A stretch of DNA of 64,000 nt from Poseidonocella sp. HB161398 (GTDB taxonomy: Bacteria > Pseudomonadota > Alphaproteobacteria > Rhodobacterales > Rhodobacteraceae): contig NZ_VATA01000014.1 in the NCBI RefSeq assembly GCF_005870025.1, positions 62,001 through 126,000 on the forward strand. Direction: 5' to 3'. This document shows, in pieces, positions 1-9,058 of this stretch. Below the pieces are notes generated by a model. It saw only the letters and a list, made by a program, of their open reading frames with translations. It did no database searches and was not told the origin of the DNA. How positions within the stretch are numbered: the first letter of the stretch is position 1; every line of letters begins with the position of its first letter. Both the position numbers and the translations under genes were made by a program.

Positions 1-355
1 AGGCCGGGATGTCATAGGGGCTGCCCGCGCTGACGGCGCCCTCCTCGGCGATGCTCTGATCGAGCGCGCCCAGCTCCGCCTCGGACTGCTCCACCAGCTC
101 CTTCAGCGGCAGGCGGACGATATAGGTGAAGGTCTCGGCCGCCGGGTCCTCGATCTTCGGGATCACGAAGCGCACGCTGGTCACCGTGTCGGGCAGGTGC
201 ACGATGTCCTTCATCTCCTCGCGGAAGGCGGCCAGATCGGTCACGGTGCCGTCGGGGTCGAGCCCGGGCAGCGTGCTGTTGTCCTTCGTCCATTCGACGA
301 TTTTCTGGCCGAGTTCCTTGTACTTTCCGGGCTTCGGCTTGACGCGTTCGGGCAT
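1..355 (-). CDS. Hypothetical protein, C-terminus cut by the window edge
   Basis: I do not recognise this protein. It starts at the ATG at 355 (MPERVKPKPGKY) and stays open to base 1, giving 118 visible residues. An AGGAG ribosome binding site lies 8 bases upstream, over the end of the preceding peroxidase gene (stop at 360-362). The two genes are therefore probably co-transcribed. The visible part is charged and hydrophilic, with no signal peptide or membrane segment, and includes a stretch VTSVRFVIPKIEDP. The function is unknown. Being downstream of a heme peroxidase is the only hint of a job. Confidence 0.6.
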   Translation of the reverse strand, partial: MPERVKPKPGKYKELGQKIVEWTKDNSTLPGLDPDGTVTDLAAFREEMKDIVHLPDTVTSVRFVIPKIEDPAAETFTYIVRLPLKELVEQSEAELGALDQSIAEEGAVSAGSPYDIPA

Positions 356-359
356 GGGG

Positions 360-2057
360 TCACTCCTGTGTGGGATGCTGCGTGAAGGGCACGACCGGGA
401 GGCCGTAGGTCTTTGCCAGGGCCGGGTCCTGCGCGACCAGCGCCTGGACGAAGCGCAGGAAGCCGGGCATGTCCGAGACCCCGTCGAGGCCGAGCGCCTT
501 TTCCAGCGCCTGGCAGGCCCTGTCCGGGCGGACATGGACGCGGCTCTCTTCCAGCGCCCCGGCCATGGTCTCGGCGACGATCATCGAGCCCACCGGACCG
601 AGCCGCAGCCCGTCCGCGGCCTGCATCGCCTCGAAGAGCACGAAGAAGGGCAGCGGCGGATCCTCGGCCAGCGCCTGCACCTCGTCATCGCCGAATTTCG
701 TCTTGCCGGCCCGGAGCCAGTCCGCGATCGCCGTCTCGTGGCCATGCGCGCCCGGGCCGGCCCCCTCGGGCAGCGCGGGCGCGAGCCCCGGGAATTCCGC
801 CTGGAACTGGCGGGACAGCGACCGGGCCGAGCGGGTGCCGACCGCCATGGCGGCCTCCAGGTCGCGATAGGGCAGCGTCTCGTCGATGACGGCTTCCGAG
901 AGCACGCGCGCCATGTGCGGCACCAGCTTGCGGCTGCTCTGCGGCGGCGTCTGCGCCCCGCCGAAGAAGCGCGACCACTCGACCAGCCAGCTCGCATCGG
1001 TCGGGAACGCCCCGGGATTGCGCGTCGAGCTCCGCGCGACGACCCGCTCCATGTCGAAGCTGCCGCCCTCGAGCCCGTTCAGCTCGTAGCGCGGACGCAC
1101 CATCGCATGGCCCATGCGGAAGGCGCCGTGGCTGAACTCGAAGGGCATGCGCCGGTCGCCGGGCGGGCTGAAGGCGCAGCGCCAGCCGGCATGCCGGTAG
1201 AGGGCGTAGACCCCCGGATCGAGCAGCCGCGCCAGATAGTCCTCGATCAGGATCCGCCGCCAGGTGCGCGCGAGCATCTTGCGCACCATCCAGAAGACGC
1301 CGTGGCGGTCGCGCCGGGCCGCCCCCCCGCGCTGGCCGCGCCAGAGCGCCGGGCGGCGCGCGATCAGCTCCTCGCAGAGCTCGTTATGGGCGATGCTGAA
1401 AAGGACGAGGAGCTGCGAGATGATGAAGTTGTCGTCATTGCGCGGATCGGCCACCAACGGCGTGCGCCGGTGCGTTGCCTGGTTGGGGAAGCCGACCGCG
1501 TCATTGGTATCGACCGGACAGCAGCGCGCAATGTCGCGCATCACCCAGTCCGAGCGGTCCCTGGCGTCGCCCGCCCCGCGGAACTTGCCGTGCCGCACCA
1601 GCCCCAGCCGCAGCCGGTACTGCGGCCGGTCGAAATAGGCCTCTTCGGCATAGGCCTCGGGCGAGACATTCGGGCCGCCGCCATAGACCGTTTCCAGCAG
1701 GAGCCGCTCGTTGCGGAAATCCTTCAGCACGCCCGGACGCCCGTCCTCGGAGACCGAGACATCCGACAGGACCATGTCATGGGCGGCGAACTGGCCCAGA
1801 TAGGTATAGCCGGCCGGCAGGTTGGGGTTGAACGGATCGAGCCCGGGCGCCGCCTCCAGCATCCGGCTGGCCAGCTTGCCGAGCACTTCCGCGGTCTCCT
1901 TCGCCCCCCGCCCGGCGAAACCGCTGATCTCGTCCCATTGCCCGGTCCCGCCGGGAAGGTTGCGGAAATGCGCCGAGCTCTTGCGGGCGGCCGTGCCGGA
2001 GCCGCTCGCAAGAGCGGCATAGGGGCAGGCCCGCGTGGTTCTTCCGTGAATGCTCAT
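360..2057 (-). CDS. Animal-type heme peroxidase family protein
   Basis: This 565-residue protein belongs to the peroxidase-cyclooxygenase (animal heme peroxidase) superfamily, which oxidises substrates with hydrogen peroxide at a heme. The distal-histidine segment is LGQFAAHD (His at about residue 93). The proximal-histidine segment is AFRMGHAMV (His at about residue 317). The stretch NDNFIISQLLVLFSIAHN, typical of the family, lies between them. I chose the ATG at 2057 (MSIHGRTTRACPY) because AGGAG sits 9 bases upstream; the frame is open further, to 2237, without a good site. No signal peptide is evident. The distal motif is less standard than in the paralogue at 2615 (AAHD instead of IDHD). 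The physiological substrate cannot be told from sequence. Confidence 0.88.
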   Translation of the reverse strand: MSIHGRTTRACPYAALASGSGTAARKSSAHFRNLPGGTGQWDEISGFAGRGAKETAEVLGKLASRMLEAAPGLDPFNPNLPAGYTYLGQFAAHDMVLSDVSVSEDGRPGVLKDFRNERLLLETVYGGGPNVSPEAYAEEAYFDRPQYRLRLGLVRHGKFRGAGDARDRSDWVMRDIARCCPVDTNDAVGFPNQATHRRTPLVADPRNDDNFIISQLLVLFSIAHNELCEELIARRPALWRGQRGGAARRDRHGVFWMVRKMLARTWRRILIEDYLARLLDPGVYALYRHAGWRCAFSPPGDRRMPFEFSHGAFRMGHAMVRPRYELNGLEGGSFDMERVVARSSTRNPGAFPTDASWLVEWSRFFGGAQTPPQSSRKLVPHMARVLSEAVIDETLPYRDLEAAMAVGTRSARSLSRQFQAEFPGLAPALPEGAGPGAHGHETAIADWLRAGKTKFGDDEVQALAEDPPLPFFVLFEAMQAADGLRLGPVGSMIVAETMAGALEESRVHVRPDRACQALEKALGLDGVSDMPGFLRFVQALVAQDPALAKTYGLPVVPFTQHPTQE

Positions 2058-2235
2058 GGCTGAAATGCTCCTGGAACTCTGCTTTGCCGACCTAGGCAGA
2101 GCCGCCGTGAGCATAGCGTGATTCCGGACTTCCCCAACGGCATCCGCCGATTCGCGGCCCGGAATCACGCCCGCGTAACGGGCAATGCGCTTGGCTTCAC
2201 GCGAATACCCGAGAACGCGGCAAGCAGATTCGCAC

Positions 2236-2502
2236 ATGATCGAGCAGATGATCCAGGACAGCCTGGCGCCCGGAGCGCCCTACGACCCCGGGCTTAAGCC
2301 CGCAGATGCGGTGTCCCGCCAGGACTGGCAGGAAATCGCGGAGGACATCGTCGCGCGCGCGCGGCGCCTGGCCGGGCAACCCGCCTTCGGGCTGGGCGAG
2401 GCCGAGGTCTCGGTCCATTACCACCGCCCGCTCGGCACCTTCGCGGCGCTGATCCGCACCCGGCTGGGCCTGCCCCCCGACCCGGCGCTCGAGGCGCTCT
2501 AG
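2236..2502 (+). CDS. Small hypothetical protein between the two peroxidase genes
   Basis: An 88-residue protein beginning MIEQMIQDSLAPGAPYD; I do not recognise it. It lies 112 bases ahead of the second peroxidase on the same strand and diverges from the first. It has no membrane segment, and the middle is probably helical (QDWQEIAEDIVARARRL). The frame can be extended upstream to 2185, but the start at 2236 sits nearer the intergenic side. It may be an accessory protein of the peroxidases, based on position alone. Confidence 0.55.
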   Translation: MIEQMIQDSLAPGAPYDPGLKPADAVSRQDWQEIAEDIVARARRLAGQPAFGLGEAEVSVHYHRPLGTFAALIRTRLGLPPDPALEAL

Positions 2503-2614
2503 CCGCGCTCACCGGGCAATCACGGCGCGGTCACGGAGGATGCGCAGTCTTCCCTAAAGTCAATTTCAGGACGGGACCGCCAGACCAGGCCCGCACCGAC
2601 AGGAGGATCAGGAC

Positions 2615-4411
2615 ATGATATTCATCGGGAAGCACGGCCGCATGGCAGTTCCCCGCGACGGCGTCCGCCGCTACGAAGGCGCGACCATCCCCATCGCGCA
2701 GGCCTGCGGGTACTGCAATGGCGAGGACGAGAGCAAGATGGCCTTCGGCCCGTTCGGCTATCTCTTCCCGGATGCCCCGATCGCGGCACACGGCCCCGGC
2801 ACCACGGCGCGGCTCGACGCGCTGGCCGAGGCGATGGTCGCCCAGCCGGCCCTGGACGAGGGACATTCGCAGATCCCTTCGGTTTTCACCTTCCTCGGCC
2901 AGTTCATCGACCATGATGTCACCGCCAATACCGACCGCGAGGCGGGCATGTCGGTGATCGATGCCGACGAGGTCGAACCGCTGCCGCGCCGGACCGTGGC
3001 GGCGCATCTGGGCAACTTGCGCGCCGGGGCGCTCAATCTCGACAGCGTCTATGGCGGCGGGCCCAATATGGGACCGTTCGCGCAGAAGATGCAGAAGGCG
3101 CTGCGCTTCCCGGCGGATTGCGCCAAGCTCTGGATCGGGACGACTGCGATCTCGCCGGTCGGCCGCGTGCCGATTCCCGCGGATCCCGCCGCCGACCTGC
3201 TGCGGCTGGCGCGGGCGATCTCCGATCCCGATCCCGCCTTCACCGAAGAGGAGCTGCGCTGCCTGCCGCCCGAGCTGCGCGACATGTTCGTCGACCGCGA
3301 GGATGGCAGCCTGCGCCTGCACACCGCGATTATCGGCGACCCGCGCAATGACGAGAACCTCGTCGTGGCACAGCTGCATCTCGGCTTCCTGCGTTTCCAC
3401 AACAAGGTGGTGGACGAGGCGCCGCGGCATCTCGCCGATGTCTCGGACCGCAGCAAGGTCTTCACCTGGGCGCGGAAGATGGTCCGGCTCCACTACCAGT
3501 GGATCGTGCTGCATGACTACCTGCCGGCGATCTGCGATCCCGGCGTCCTGGCCGGGGTCGTGCAGTCGCGCGCAGCGCTCTACCGTGCCTTCTGCGAGCG
3601 TGTCGGCACCCCCGGCCCGGGGCTCCTGCCGGTGCCGCTGGAATTCTCTGTCGCCGCCTTCCGCTTCGGCCATTCCATGGTGCGCGCCAGCTATGACTGG
3701 AACCGCTACTACGGCCGCCCGGTGCCGGGGGTGGTGCCGCTGGCGAAACGCGCCGGGCTGCCGCTGCTCTTCGCCAATACCGGCAATGCCGCCGAGCCGA
3801 TGCCGCTGCCCGGCGGCGGCTCCGCGCCGCGGCTGCCGAGCCACATGGCGGTGGAATGGGAACGCCTGGTCGGTCCGGTGACCGCCGACGCTCCGGACCG
3901 CTCGGCGCGCCGCATCGACACCATGATCGAGCCGCCCCTGGCAGATCTGGCCAACGAGGAGACGGACACGCATGTGCCCGGGGTGATGCGCCATCTCGCC
4001 CGGCGCAACCTGCGGCGCGGGCTGCGGCTGAACCTGCCCTCGGGCCAGGCCTGCCTGGCCGCGGTCAACGCCACCGGGGGGCCGCAGCTGCCGGCGCTGG
4101 ACCGCGCGGCGCTGGTCTCCGGCCCGGCCGGGGCCGCGCTCGAGGCGGGCGGCTTCGCCGGGGACACGCCGCTCTGGGTCTACATTCTCAAGGAGGCCGA
4201 ATGCCTCGGCAGCGGCGGGCGGCTCGGTCCGCTCGGCAGCCGCCTCGTCGCCGAGACGCTGGTCGGCCTGCTCGCCGCCGATCCCGGAAGCGTCCTCAAC
4301 CAGCCGGGCACCGGACCGGGCGGCCGCTGGCGGCCCGCCGATGGCGTCGCCCCGGGCGGCATTCCCGTCGACAGCATTGCCGGGCTCCTGCGCGCCGCGG
4401 CGCTGCTCTAG
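2615..4411 (+). CDS. Animal-type heme peroxidase family protein
   Basis: This 598-residue heme peroxidase is paralogous to the one at 360-2057. The distal-histidine motif is TFLGQFIDHD (His at residue 100), the classical form seen in peroxinectin and myeloperoxidase relatives. The proximal segment is AAFRFGHSMV (His at residue 353). Between them lies NDENLVVAQLHLGFLRFHN. The start is supported by AGGAGG about 10 bases upstream of MIFIGKHGRM. There is no clear signal peptide, so export by the Sec route is not indicated. It is followed within 36 bases by a small membrane protein gene. Substrate and role are unknown; related bacterial proteins have been linked to halide or phenol oxidation, but nothing in this sequence decides that. 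Confidence 0.9.
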   Translation: MIFIGKHGRMAVPRDGVRRYEGATIPIAQACGYCNGEDESKMAFGPFGYLFPDAPIAAHGPGTTARLDALAEAMVAQPALDEGHSQIPSVFTFLGQFIDHDVTANTDREAGMSVIDADEVEPLPRRTVAAHLGNLRAGALNLDSVYGGGPNMGPFAQKMQKALRFPADCAKLWIGTTAISPVGRVPIPADPAADLLRLARAISDPDPAFTEEELRCLPPELRDMFVDREDGSLRLHTAIIGDPRNDENLVVAQLHLGFLRFHNKVVDEAPRHLADVSDRSKVFTWARKMVRLHYQWIVLHDYLPAICDPGVLAGVVQSRAALYRAFCERVGTPGPGLLPVPLEFSVAAFRFGHSMVRASYDWNRYYGRPVPGVVPLAKRAGLPLLFANTGNAAEPMPLPGGGSAPRLPSHMAVEWERLVGPVTADAPDRSARRIDTMIEPPLADLANEETDTHVPGVMRHLARRNLRRGLRLNLPSGQACLAAVNATGGPQLPALDRAALVSGPAGAALEAGGFAGDTPLWVYILKEAECLGSGGRLGPLGSRLVAETLVGLLAADPGSVLNQPGTGPGGRWRPADGVAPGGIPVDSIAGLLRAAALL

Positions 4412-4447
4412 CCCCCGGAAACCAGCAAGCAAGAAGGAGAGACACAT

Positions 4448-4684
4448 ATGGCAAGGATGCAGACCTGCCTGCCCGGAAGGAAGGTGATGGCCGGAGGCGC
4501 CGCCGGCGCGCTGACGACGATCGCGGTATACCTTCTGGATTCCCTGGTGCTCGCCGCGCCGATGACAGCCGAGCTGGCCAGCGCGCTGACCGTGCTCGCG
4601 AGCTTCGCCGCCGCCTACCGGGTGCCGCCCTCGGAGCTCGACCAGGTGGTCCCCGGCCGCCCGCCCGCACCGCTCGGCGGCTGA
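4448..4684 (+). CDS. Small membrane protein, two predicted helices
   Basis: A 78-residue protein with a short basic N-terminus (CLPGRKV) and two hydrophobic stretches, roughly residues 15-35 and 40-57, separated by a short PMTAEL turn. A good ribosome binding site (AAGGAG) precedes the ATG. It lies 36 bases after the peroxidase gene and is probably in the same transcript. It resembles many small two-helix inner-membrane proteins of unknown function. A holin-like role is conceivable, but no phage genes are nearby and I do not claim it. Confidence 0.6.
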   Translation: MARMQTCLPGRKVMAGGAAGALTTIAVYLLDSLVLAAPMTAELASALTVLASFAAAYRVPPSELDQVVPGRPPAPLGG

Positions 4685-4691
4685 GCGGAAC

Positions 4692-4724
4692 GGCAGGGCC
4701 CGGGATCCGCCCCCGGGCCCTGCC
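4692..4724. terminator. Bidirectional terminator between convergent genes
   Basis: A perfect inverted repeat with 13-base arms (GGCAGGGCCCGGG) and a 7-base loop fills the short gap between the stop of the small membrane gene (4684) and the stop of the TRAP permease (4728). There is no T-tract, but the position and very stable stem suit a shared terminator. Confidence 0.75.
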
Positions 4725-4727
4725 GGG

Positions 4728-6032
4728 CTAGTTGTAGAGGCCGAAGAATTCCGGCAGCGCCAGGCTCAGCTGCGGCAGCACCGTCACCAGCACCAGCGCC
4801 AGCAGCATCGCCCCGAAGAAGGGCAGGAGCGGCCGGACGACATGCTGCACCCGCACATCCGCCACCGAGCAGCCGACGAAGAGCGCGATGCCCACCGGCG
4901 GCGTGCAGAGCCCGATGCAGAGGTTGAAGATCATCATGATCCCGAAATGCAGCGGGTCCATGCCGATGCTGGTCGCCACCGGCAGGAAGATCGGCGTGAA
5001 GATCAGGATGGCCGGGGTCATGTCCATGAAGATGCCCACGACGATCAGCACCAGGTTGATGATCAGGAGCAGCACCAGCGGGTTCTCCGAGATCGACAGC
5101 AGCGCCGCGGTGATCGTCTGCGGGATGTCCGCCCGCGTCATCACCCAGGACATGGCGATCGACATCGACACCAGCAGCAGCACGATGCCGGTCGTCACCG
5201 AGGCCTCGACCAGCACGGCCGGCAGCTGCTTCAGCGGGATGGTGCGGTAGATCCCGACCGACAGGACGAGCGCGTAGAGCACCGCGACCGCCGAGGCTTC
5301 GGTGGCAGTGAAGATGCCGCCGAGGATGCCGCCGATGATGACCACGATCAGCAGCAGGCTGGGGATCGCCTCGACCAGCGCCCGCAGGATGTCGCCAAGC
5401 CCCGCGCGCTCGCCCGAGCCGTAGCCGCGGGCCCGCGAGATGGCGAAGCCGGTGGCGATCAGCGACAGACCCAGCAGGAAGCCCGGCAGGTAGCCCGCCG
5501 CGAAGAGCGCCGCGATCGACAGGTTCCCGGCGGTGACGGCGTAGATGATCATCACGTTCGAGGGCGGGATCAGCAGCCCGCTGACGCAGGAGGAGATGTT
5601 GATCGCCGCCGAGTAGGTCGGCGGGAAGCCCGCGCGCGCCTGCATCGGCGACATCACCCCGCCGACCGCCGCCGCGGCCGCGGTGGCCGAGCCCGAGATC
5701 GACCCGAAGAGCATGTTGGCGACGACATTCACATGGCCGAGCGAGCCGGGCGTGCGCCCGACCAGCACCATGGCCAGCCGGATCAGCTTGGCCGCGATGC
5801 CGCCATGGTTCATCAGCACCCCCGCCAGCACGAAGAACGGGATCGCCAGCAGCGCGAAATTGTCGAGCCCCGAGACCATGCGCTGGCTGATGATGGTCAG
5901 GATGATCTCGGGCGGCAGGATCATGCTGCCCGCGGCGATGGCGGCGATGCCCAGCGAGAAGGCGATCGGCACGCCGGTGAAGACCAGGAAGAAGAACGAG
6001 AAGAGAAGGACGAGGGCCGGATAGTTCTCCAT
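4728..6032 (-). CDS. dctM: TRAP transporter large permease (DctM type)
   Basis: The 434-residue 12-helix subunit of a tripartite ATP-independent periplasmic transporter, which imports an organic acid or similar solute using the sodium or proton gradient. The sequence is almost wholly hydrophobic with typical DctM stretches such as GVPIAFSLG, the conserved LxIPFFVLAG and IPPSNVMIIYA segments, and PPVGIALF near the C-terminus. I chose the start at 6032 (MENYPALVLL), 4 bases after the stop of the small permease. The longer frame to 6158 overlaps that gene and reads as non-membrane sequence. It is co-transcribed with the two genes upstream at 6037-7606. Confidence 0.93.
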   Translation of the reverse strand: MENYPALVLLFSFFFLVFTGVPIAFSLGIAAIAAGSMILPPEIILTIISQRMVSGLDNFALLAIPFFVLAGVLMNHGGIAAKLIRLAMVLVGRTPGSLGHVNVVANMLFGSISGSATAAAAAVGGVMSPMQARAGFPPTYSAAINISSCVSGLLIPPSNVMIIYAVTAGNLSIAALFAAGYLPGFLLGLSLIATGFAISRARGYGSGERAGLGDILRALVEAIPSLLLIVVIIGGILGGIFTATEASAVAVLYALVLSVGIYRTIPLKQLPAVLVEASVTTGIVLLLVSMSIAMSWVMTRADIPQTITAALLSISENPLVLLLIINLVLIVVGIFMDMTPAILIFTPIFLPVATSIGMDPLHFGIMMIFNLCIGLCTPPVGIALFVGCSVADVRVQHVVRPLLPFFGAMLLALVLVTVLPQLSLALPEFFGLYN

Positions 6033-6036
6033 GGCG

Positions 6037-6558
6037 TCACTCCCCCTGCCCGGCCGCGGCAGCGGAGCCCGGGGTCGCCCCGGCCAGCGTCTCGGCGATC
6101 GAGAGCAGGCAGTAGGCCAGGATCGCCGCGCCGCTGACCGGCAGGATGGCGTAGACATAGCTCATCTGCAGCTGCATCGCCGGCGACAGCTCGCCCACGC
6201 CGGCCGCGGTCGACATCATCCGCAGCCCGCCGATCAGCATCACCCAGAAGGCGAAGCCGGTCATGGCGACATCGATATAGAGCTCCAGCCAGCGGCGGCC
6301 GCGGGCGCCGAGCACGCCGACGATCAGGTCGATGGCCAGATGGCGCTTGGCCCCGGTGCAGAGCGCCGCGGCGGCGAGCACCAGCCAGATCAGCAGGAAG
6401 CGCGAGGCCTCGTCGGTCAGGGTGCTCGGGCGGGCCAGCACGTAGCGGCTGAGCACCTGCCAGGTCACGCAGGCCACGAGCGCGGCCATCATCAGGGCAC
6501 AGGCGGTGGAGAGGACGAGATCGAGCCCGCGCCTCGTCCTGCGAGCGAAGTTCAGCAT
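6037..6558 (-). CDS. dctQ: TRAP transporter small permease (DctQ type)
   Basis: A 173-residue protein with four predicted membrane helices, the usual size and shape of the DctQ subunit that bridges the large permease. A typical segment is TDEASRFLLIWLVLAAAA, matching the family pattern of E-R-hydrophobic-W around the second helix. It lies between the binding protein gene (ending 6623) and the large permease (starting 6032). It provides the membrane partner needed for the DctM subunit to work. Confidence 0.92.
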   Translation of the reverse strand: MLNFARRTRRGLDLVLSTACALMMAALVACVTWQVLSRYVLARPSTLTDEASRFLLIWLVLAAAALCTGAKRHLAIDLIVGVLGARGRRWLELYIDVAMTGFAFWVMLIGGLRMMSTAAGVGELSPAMQLQMSYVYAILPVSGAAILAYCLLSIAETLAGATPGSAAAAGQGE

Positions 6559-6622
6559 TGGTTTGACTGCCTCTTGGGAACCGCATCCCCGGCAGGCCGC
6601 GCGGGCCCGCCGGGACTGGCTG

Positions 6623-7606
6623 TCATTCCGCGGCTTCGGCGCGGACGGCCTCGATCAGCTCGGCCTTGGCCGGATCGGCCATCAGCTCGTCGATCAGCGG
6701 CTGCACGGCCGCCTGGAAGGGCGCCGGGTCGACCTCGACGATCTCGTTGCCGGCGTCGAGCACCGCCTGGCGCGCGGCGACCACGTCCTCCTGGTAGATC
6801 TCGCGGGCGGACTCCTCGGAATGGCGCGCGGCGGTCAGCAGGATGTCCTTCTGCGCGTCGGTCAGCCGGTCCCAGCTCTTGGTGGAGATGGTCAGGAAGT
6901 CGACCACGACCGTGTGCTTGTCCTCGGAGAAGACCTTGGCGACCTCGAACTGGCGGGTGGAGACATAGGTGGTGATGTTGTTCTCGCCGCCGTCGATCAC
7001 GCCCTGCTGGATCGCGGTATAGGTCTCGCCGAAGGGGATCGGCACCGGCGAGGCGCCCAAGAGCTCCATCGTGCGGTTGGTCGTCGGCGTCGGCAGCACG
7101 CGGATCTTGACGCCCTGCAGGTCCTCGGGCGTGTTGATCGGCTTGTTGGCATAGAAGCTGCGCGTGCCGGTGGCATAGCCCGCCAGGTTGAAGAAGCCCT
7201 TCTTGCTGGAAGCCTCGTTGAGCTTCTCCATCAGCGCGCCGTGCAGGACGCGCTCCAGATGGGCGTCATCCTGGAACAGGTAGGGGACGGTGAAGACGAA
7301 ATAGGACGGCTCGTAGGCCTGCAGCTCGCCGTAGAAGCCCTTGGTCATGTCCATGGCGCCCTGCTGCATCATCGCCATGACGTCCTTGGTCTCGCCCATC
7401 TGGCCGTTGGGGTAGATCTTGATGTGCATCTCCCCGTCCGAAAGCTCCTCGACCTCGGCGGCCATGGCCTCGAAGGTCTTGGCCAGCACATGGTCCTGGC
7501 TGAGATTATGCGCCAGCCGCAGGGTCACGTCGGCGGCGGCAGGCAGGGCGGACAGCAGGAGAGCGCCCGAGAACAGGACGGGCGACGCAATACGTTGGAA
7601 CAGCAA
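6623..7606 (-). CDS. dctP: TRAP transporter solute-binding protein (DctP type)
   Basis: A 327-residue periplasmic binding protein of the DctP family. I place the start at a TTG at 7606, five bases after AGGAGG, because it gives a clean signal peptide (LLFQRIASPVLFSGALLLS, then ALPAAA-D as cleavage site). The ATG at 7702 gives a long charged leader and is unlikely. Family segments include PNGQMGETKDVMAMMQQG, KIRVLPTPTTNRTMELLGA and the GGENN loop; in this family an arginine in the IRV region usually binds the ligand carboxylate. It is the first gene of the TRAP operon, divergent from the helicase-topoisomerase operon. The ligand is not predictable with confidence; uronates and sugar acids are common for this group. 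Confidence 0.9.
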   Translation of the reverse strand: MLFQRIASPVLFSGALLLSALPAAADVTLRLAHNLSQDHVLAKTFEAMAAEVEELSDGEMHIKIYPNGQMGETKDVMAMMQQGAMDMTKGFYGELQAYEPSYFVFTVPYLFQDDAHLERVLHGALMEKLNEASSKKGFFNLAGYATGTRSFYANKPINTPEDLQGVKIRVLPTPTTNRTMELLGASPVPIPFGETYTAIQQGVIDGGENNITTYVSTRQFEVAKVFSEDKHTVVVDFLTISTKSWDRLTDAQKDILLTAARHSEESAREIYQEDVVAARQAVLDAGNEIVEVDPAPFQAAVQPLIDELMADPAKAELIEAVRAEAAE

Positions 7607-7924
7607 TTCTTCCTCCTCGTGGATATCGTTGTCCCGGGACCGGGGGCCGCATCCCCGACGGGATCCGGCGCCTCCGCCAGGAGCGCTTCCGCCATAGAAC
7701 ATTCATTTCAAAATCAGTCAAACTAAAACTTTTTTTCCAAAAAGTGCGTTTTCACGGAATGATTAGCCGCATCGCGGCCATTCCTCCGGGTCGCGGCGGC
7801 ACGTCCGGTCGGCGAAGGCCCGCCGGCGGCGATGAGGGCGATTGCACCTTGGCCCGATCCGTTGCACGCCTTGCGCACGCGATTGACGGAAACGGAGCCC
7901 TTCCGGTGCCAGACAGGACATTCC
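7607..7924. other. Divergent intergenic region, 318 bases
   Basis: No gene seen. This is the promoter region of both the TRAP operon (minus) and the helicase-topoisomerase operon (plus). The stretch around 7705-7755 is much richer in A and T than its surroundings. It holds a TTGACT box on the minus strand (7717-7722) and a short stem of CTTTTT and AAAAAG around 7730-7745. I cannot assign promoters firmly. Confidence 0.45.
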
Positions 7925-9058
7925 ATGGCTGAACCGGCGCCGGACCAGCTGGCGGCACAGGCGCTTGTCCGGGCCTGGCGCAAGGGCCGGACCGGGCAGT
8001 TCGCCGCGGCCGAGATCCTCGGCGCGCCCGGCGGCATCGACACGGCGCTGTGCTTCGCGACGGTGCGCGGCCGCGCCGTGCCGCTCGGCACCCCCTTCGC
8101 CTGCCGGATCGAGAAGGGCCCCAAAGGCTGGAAGGTGGTCGAGCTGCTTTCCGGCGAGGGGCTCGAAGATCTGGGCGCGCTGCCGCTCGCCATCCGCCAT
8201 GCCGGACGCTACCTGCGCGCGGAGGCCGAGCATGACGGCACGGTCCATGACGCGCTGCTGCCGCGCCCGGTGCTCTGGGCGGCCGGGCTGGCCGAGATCT
8301 GCGACGGCGCCGGGATCGAGGGCCGCCTGGGCACCGACCGGTCCGGTCGGCTGGTCGTCGAGGCCGTCACCGCGCCCTGCCAGGCGGACATCCTGCCTCC
8401 CGGCCCGGCGGCGCCCGGCGAGGCGCAGCGCTGCGCGCTCTACATGCCGGTGCTCGCTTTCGACGCCGCCAAGGGCGCCGGCCGGCTGGCGGGCTGGTCG
8501 GAAGAGCTCGGCGTCGCCTTCTCCGTCCCGGTACAGAAATTCCATCTCGAACGCATCGGCCAGCGCCGCCTCGCGAAATGGCAGGGCGGCGGGATCGGCC
8601 AGGAGAGCCTCGGCGAGAGCTACGCCGCGCTGTCCGGCGACGGCCCGGCGGAGGCGCCCGATCTCGTCTGGGCCGATCTGGTCTGGAGCGCCGAGGATGC
8701 CCGCTGGTCGCTCTCGGGGCTGCGCGGACCCGAAGGGGCGCACGGGCTGCCGGGCCGGCCGGGGGACCGGCATGACTGGATCGGCGCCGAGGTGACCGCC
8801 GCCGCGCTGCGGCTCGCCCCGCCGGAGGAGGCCGCGGAGGACAGCGGCGCCGTCCGCGCGCCGCGCCTGGCCCGCCAGTCGCATGTCACCCTCGGCCTGC
8901 AGATCGGCGGGCGCGAGGTCGAGGCGCGGCTCTATCCCAAGGCGCATATGGTCTGGCTCTGCGAGGCGCTGACCGTCGGGCGGCAGGTGATCGTCGCGCT
9001 GGAGCGGCGCGAGGCGTTCTGGGCCGCGGTGCATCTTCACCGGGTGCTGCCGCGATGA
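7925..9058 (+). CDS. Gene A of the helicase-topoisomerase operon, unknown function
   Basis: I do not recognise this 377-residue protein. The start at 7925 (MAEPAPDQLAAQALVRAW) has a modest ACAGGA site 6 bases upstream; the frame is open further, to 7832. It reads as a soluble, strand-rich protein with a helical N-terminus and no membrane segment or signal. The C-terminal half contains RLARQSHVTLGLQIGGREVEARLYP. Its last four bases overlap the start of the helicase-topoisomerase gene (ATGA), so the two are translationally coupled and probably made in fixed ratio. A role as DNA-binding or specificity partner is a guess. Confidence 0.7.
   Translation: MAEPAPDQLAAQALVRAWRKGRTGQFAAAEILGAPGGIDTALCFATVRGRAVPLGTPFACRIEKGPKGWKVVELLSGEGLEDLGALPLAIRHAGRYLRAEAEHDGTVHDALLPRPVLWAAGLAEICDGAGIEGRLGTDRSGRLVVEAVTAPCQADILPPGPAAPGEAQRCALYMPVLAFDAAKGAGRLAGWSEELGVAFSVPVQKFHLERIGQRRLAKWQGGGIGQESLGESYAALSGDGPAEAPDLVWADLVWSAEDARWSLSGLRGPEGAHGLPGRPGDRHDWIGAEVTAAALRLAPPEEAAEDSGAVRAPRLARQSHVTLGLQIGGREVEARLYPKAHMVWLCEALTVGRQVIVALERREAFWAAVHLHRVLPR

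Noticed and set aside
126-2063. Very long open frame on the plus strand opposite the first peroxidase gene
   Set aside because: High GC leaves many frames open. The minus-strand reading has two heme-binding motifs and a ribosome binding site; this one has only arginine- and proline-rich nonsense.
4448-4684. Phage holin
   Set aside because: The size and two helices would fit, but there is no endolysin or other phage gene nearby.
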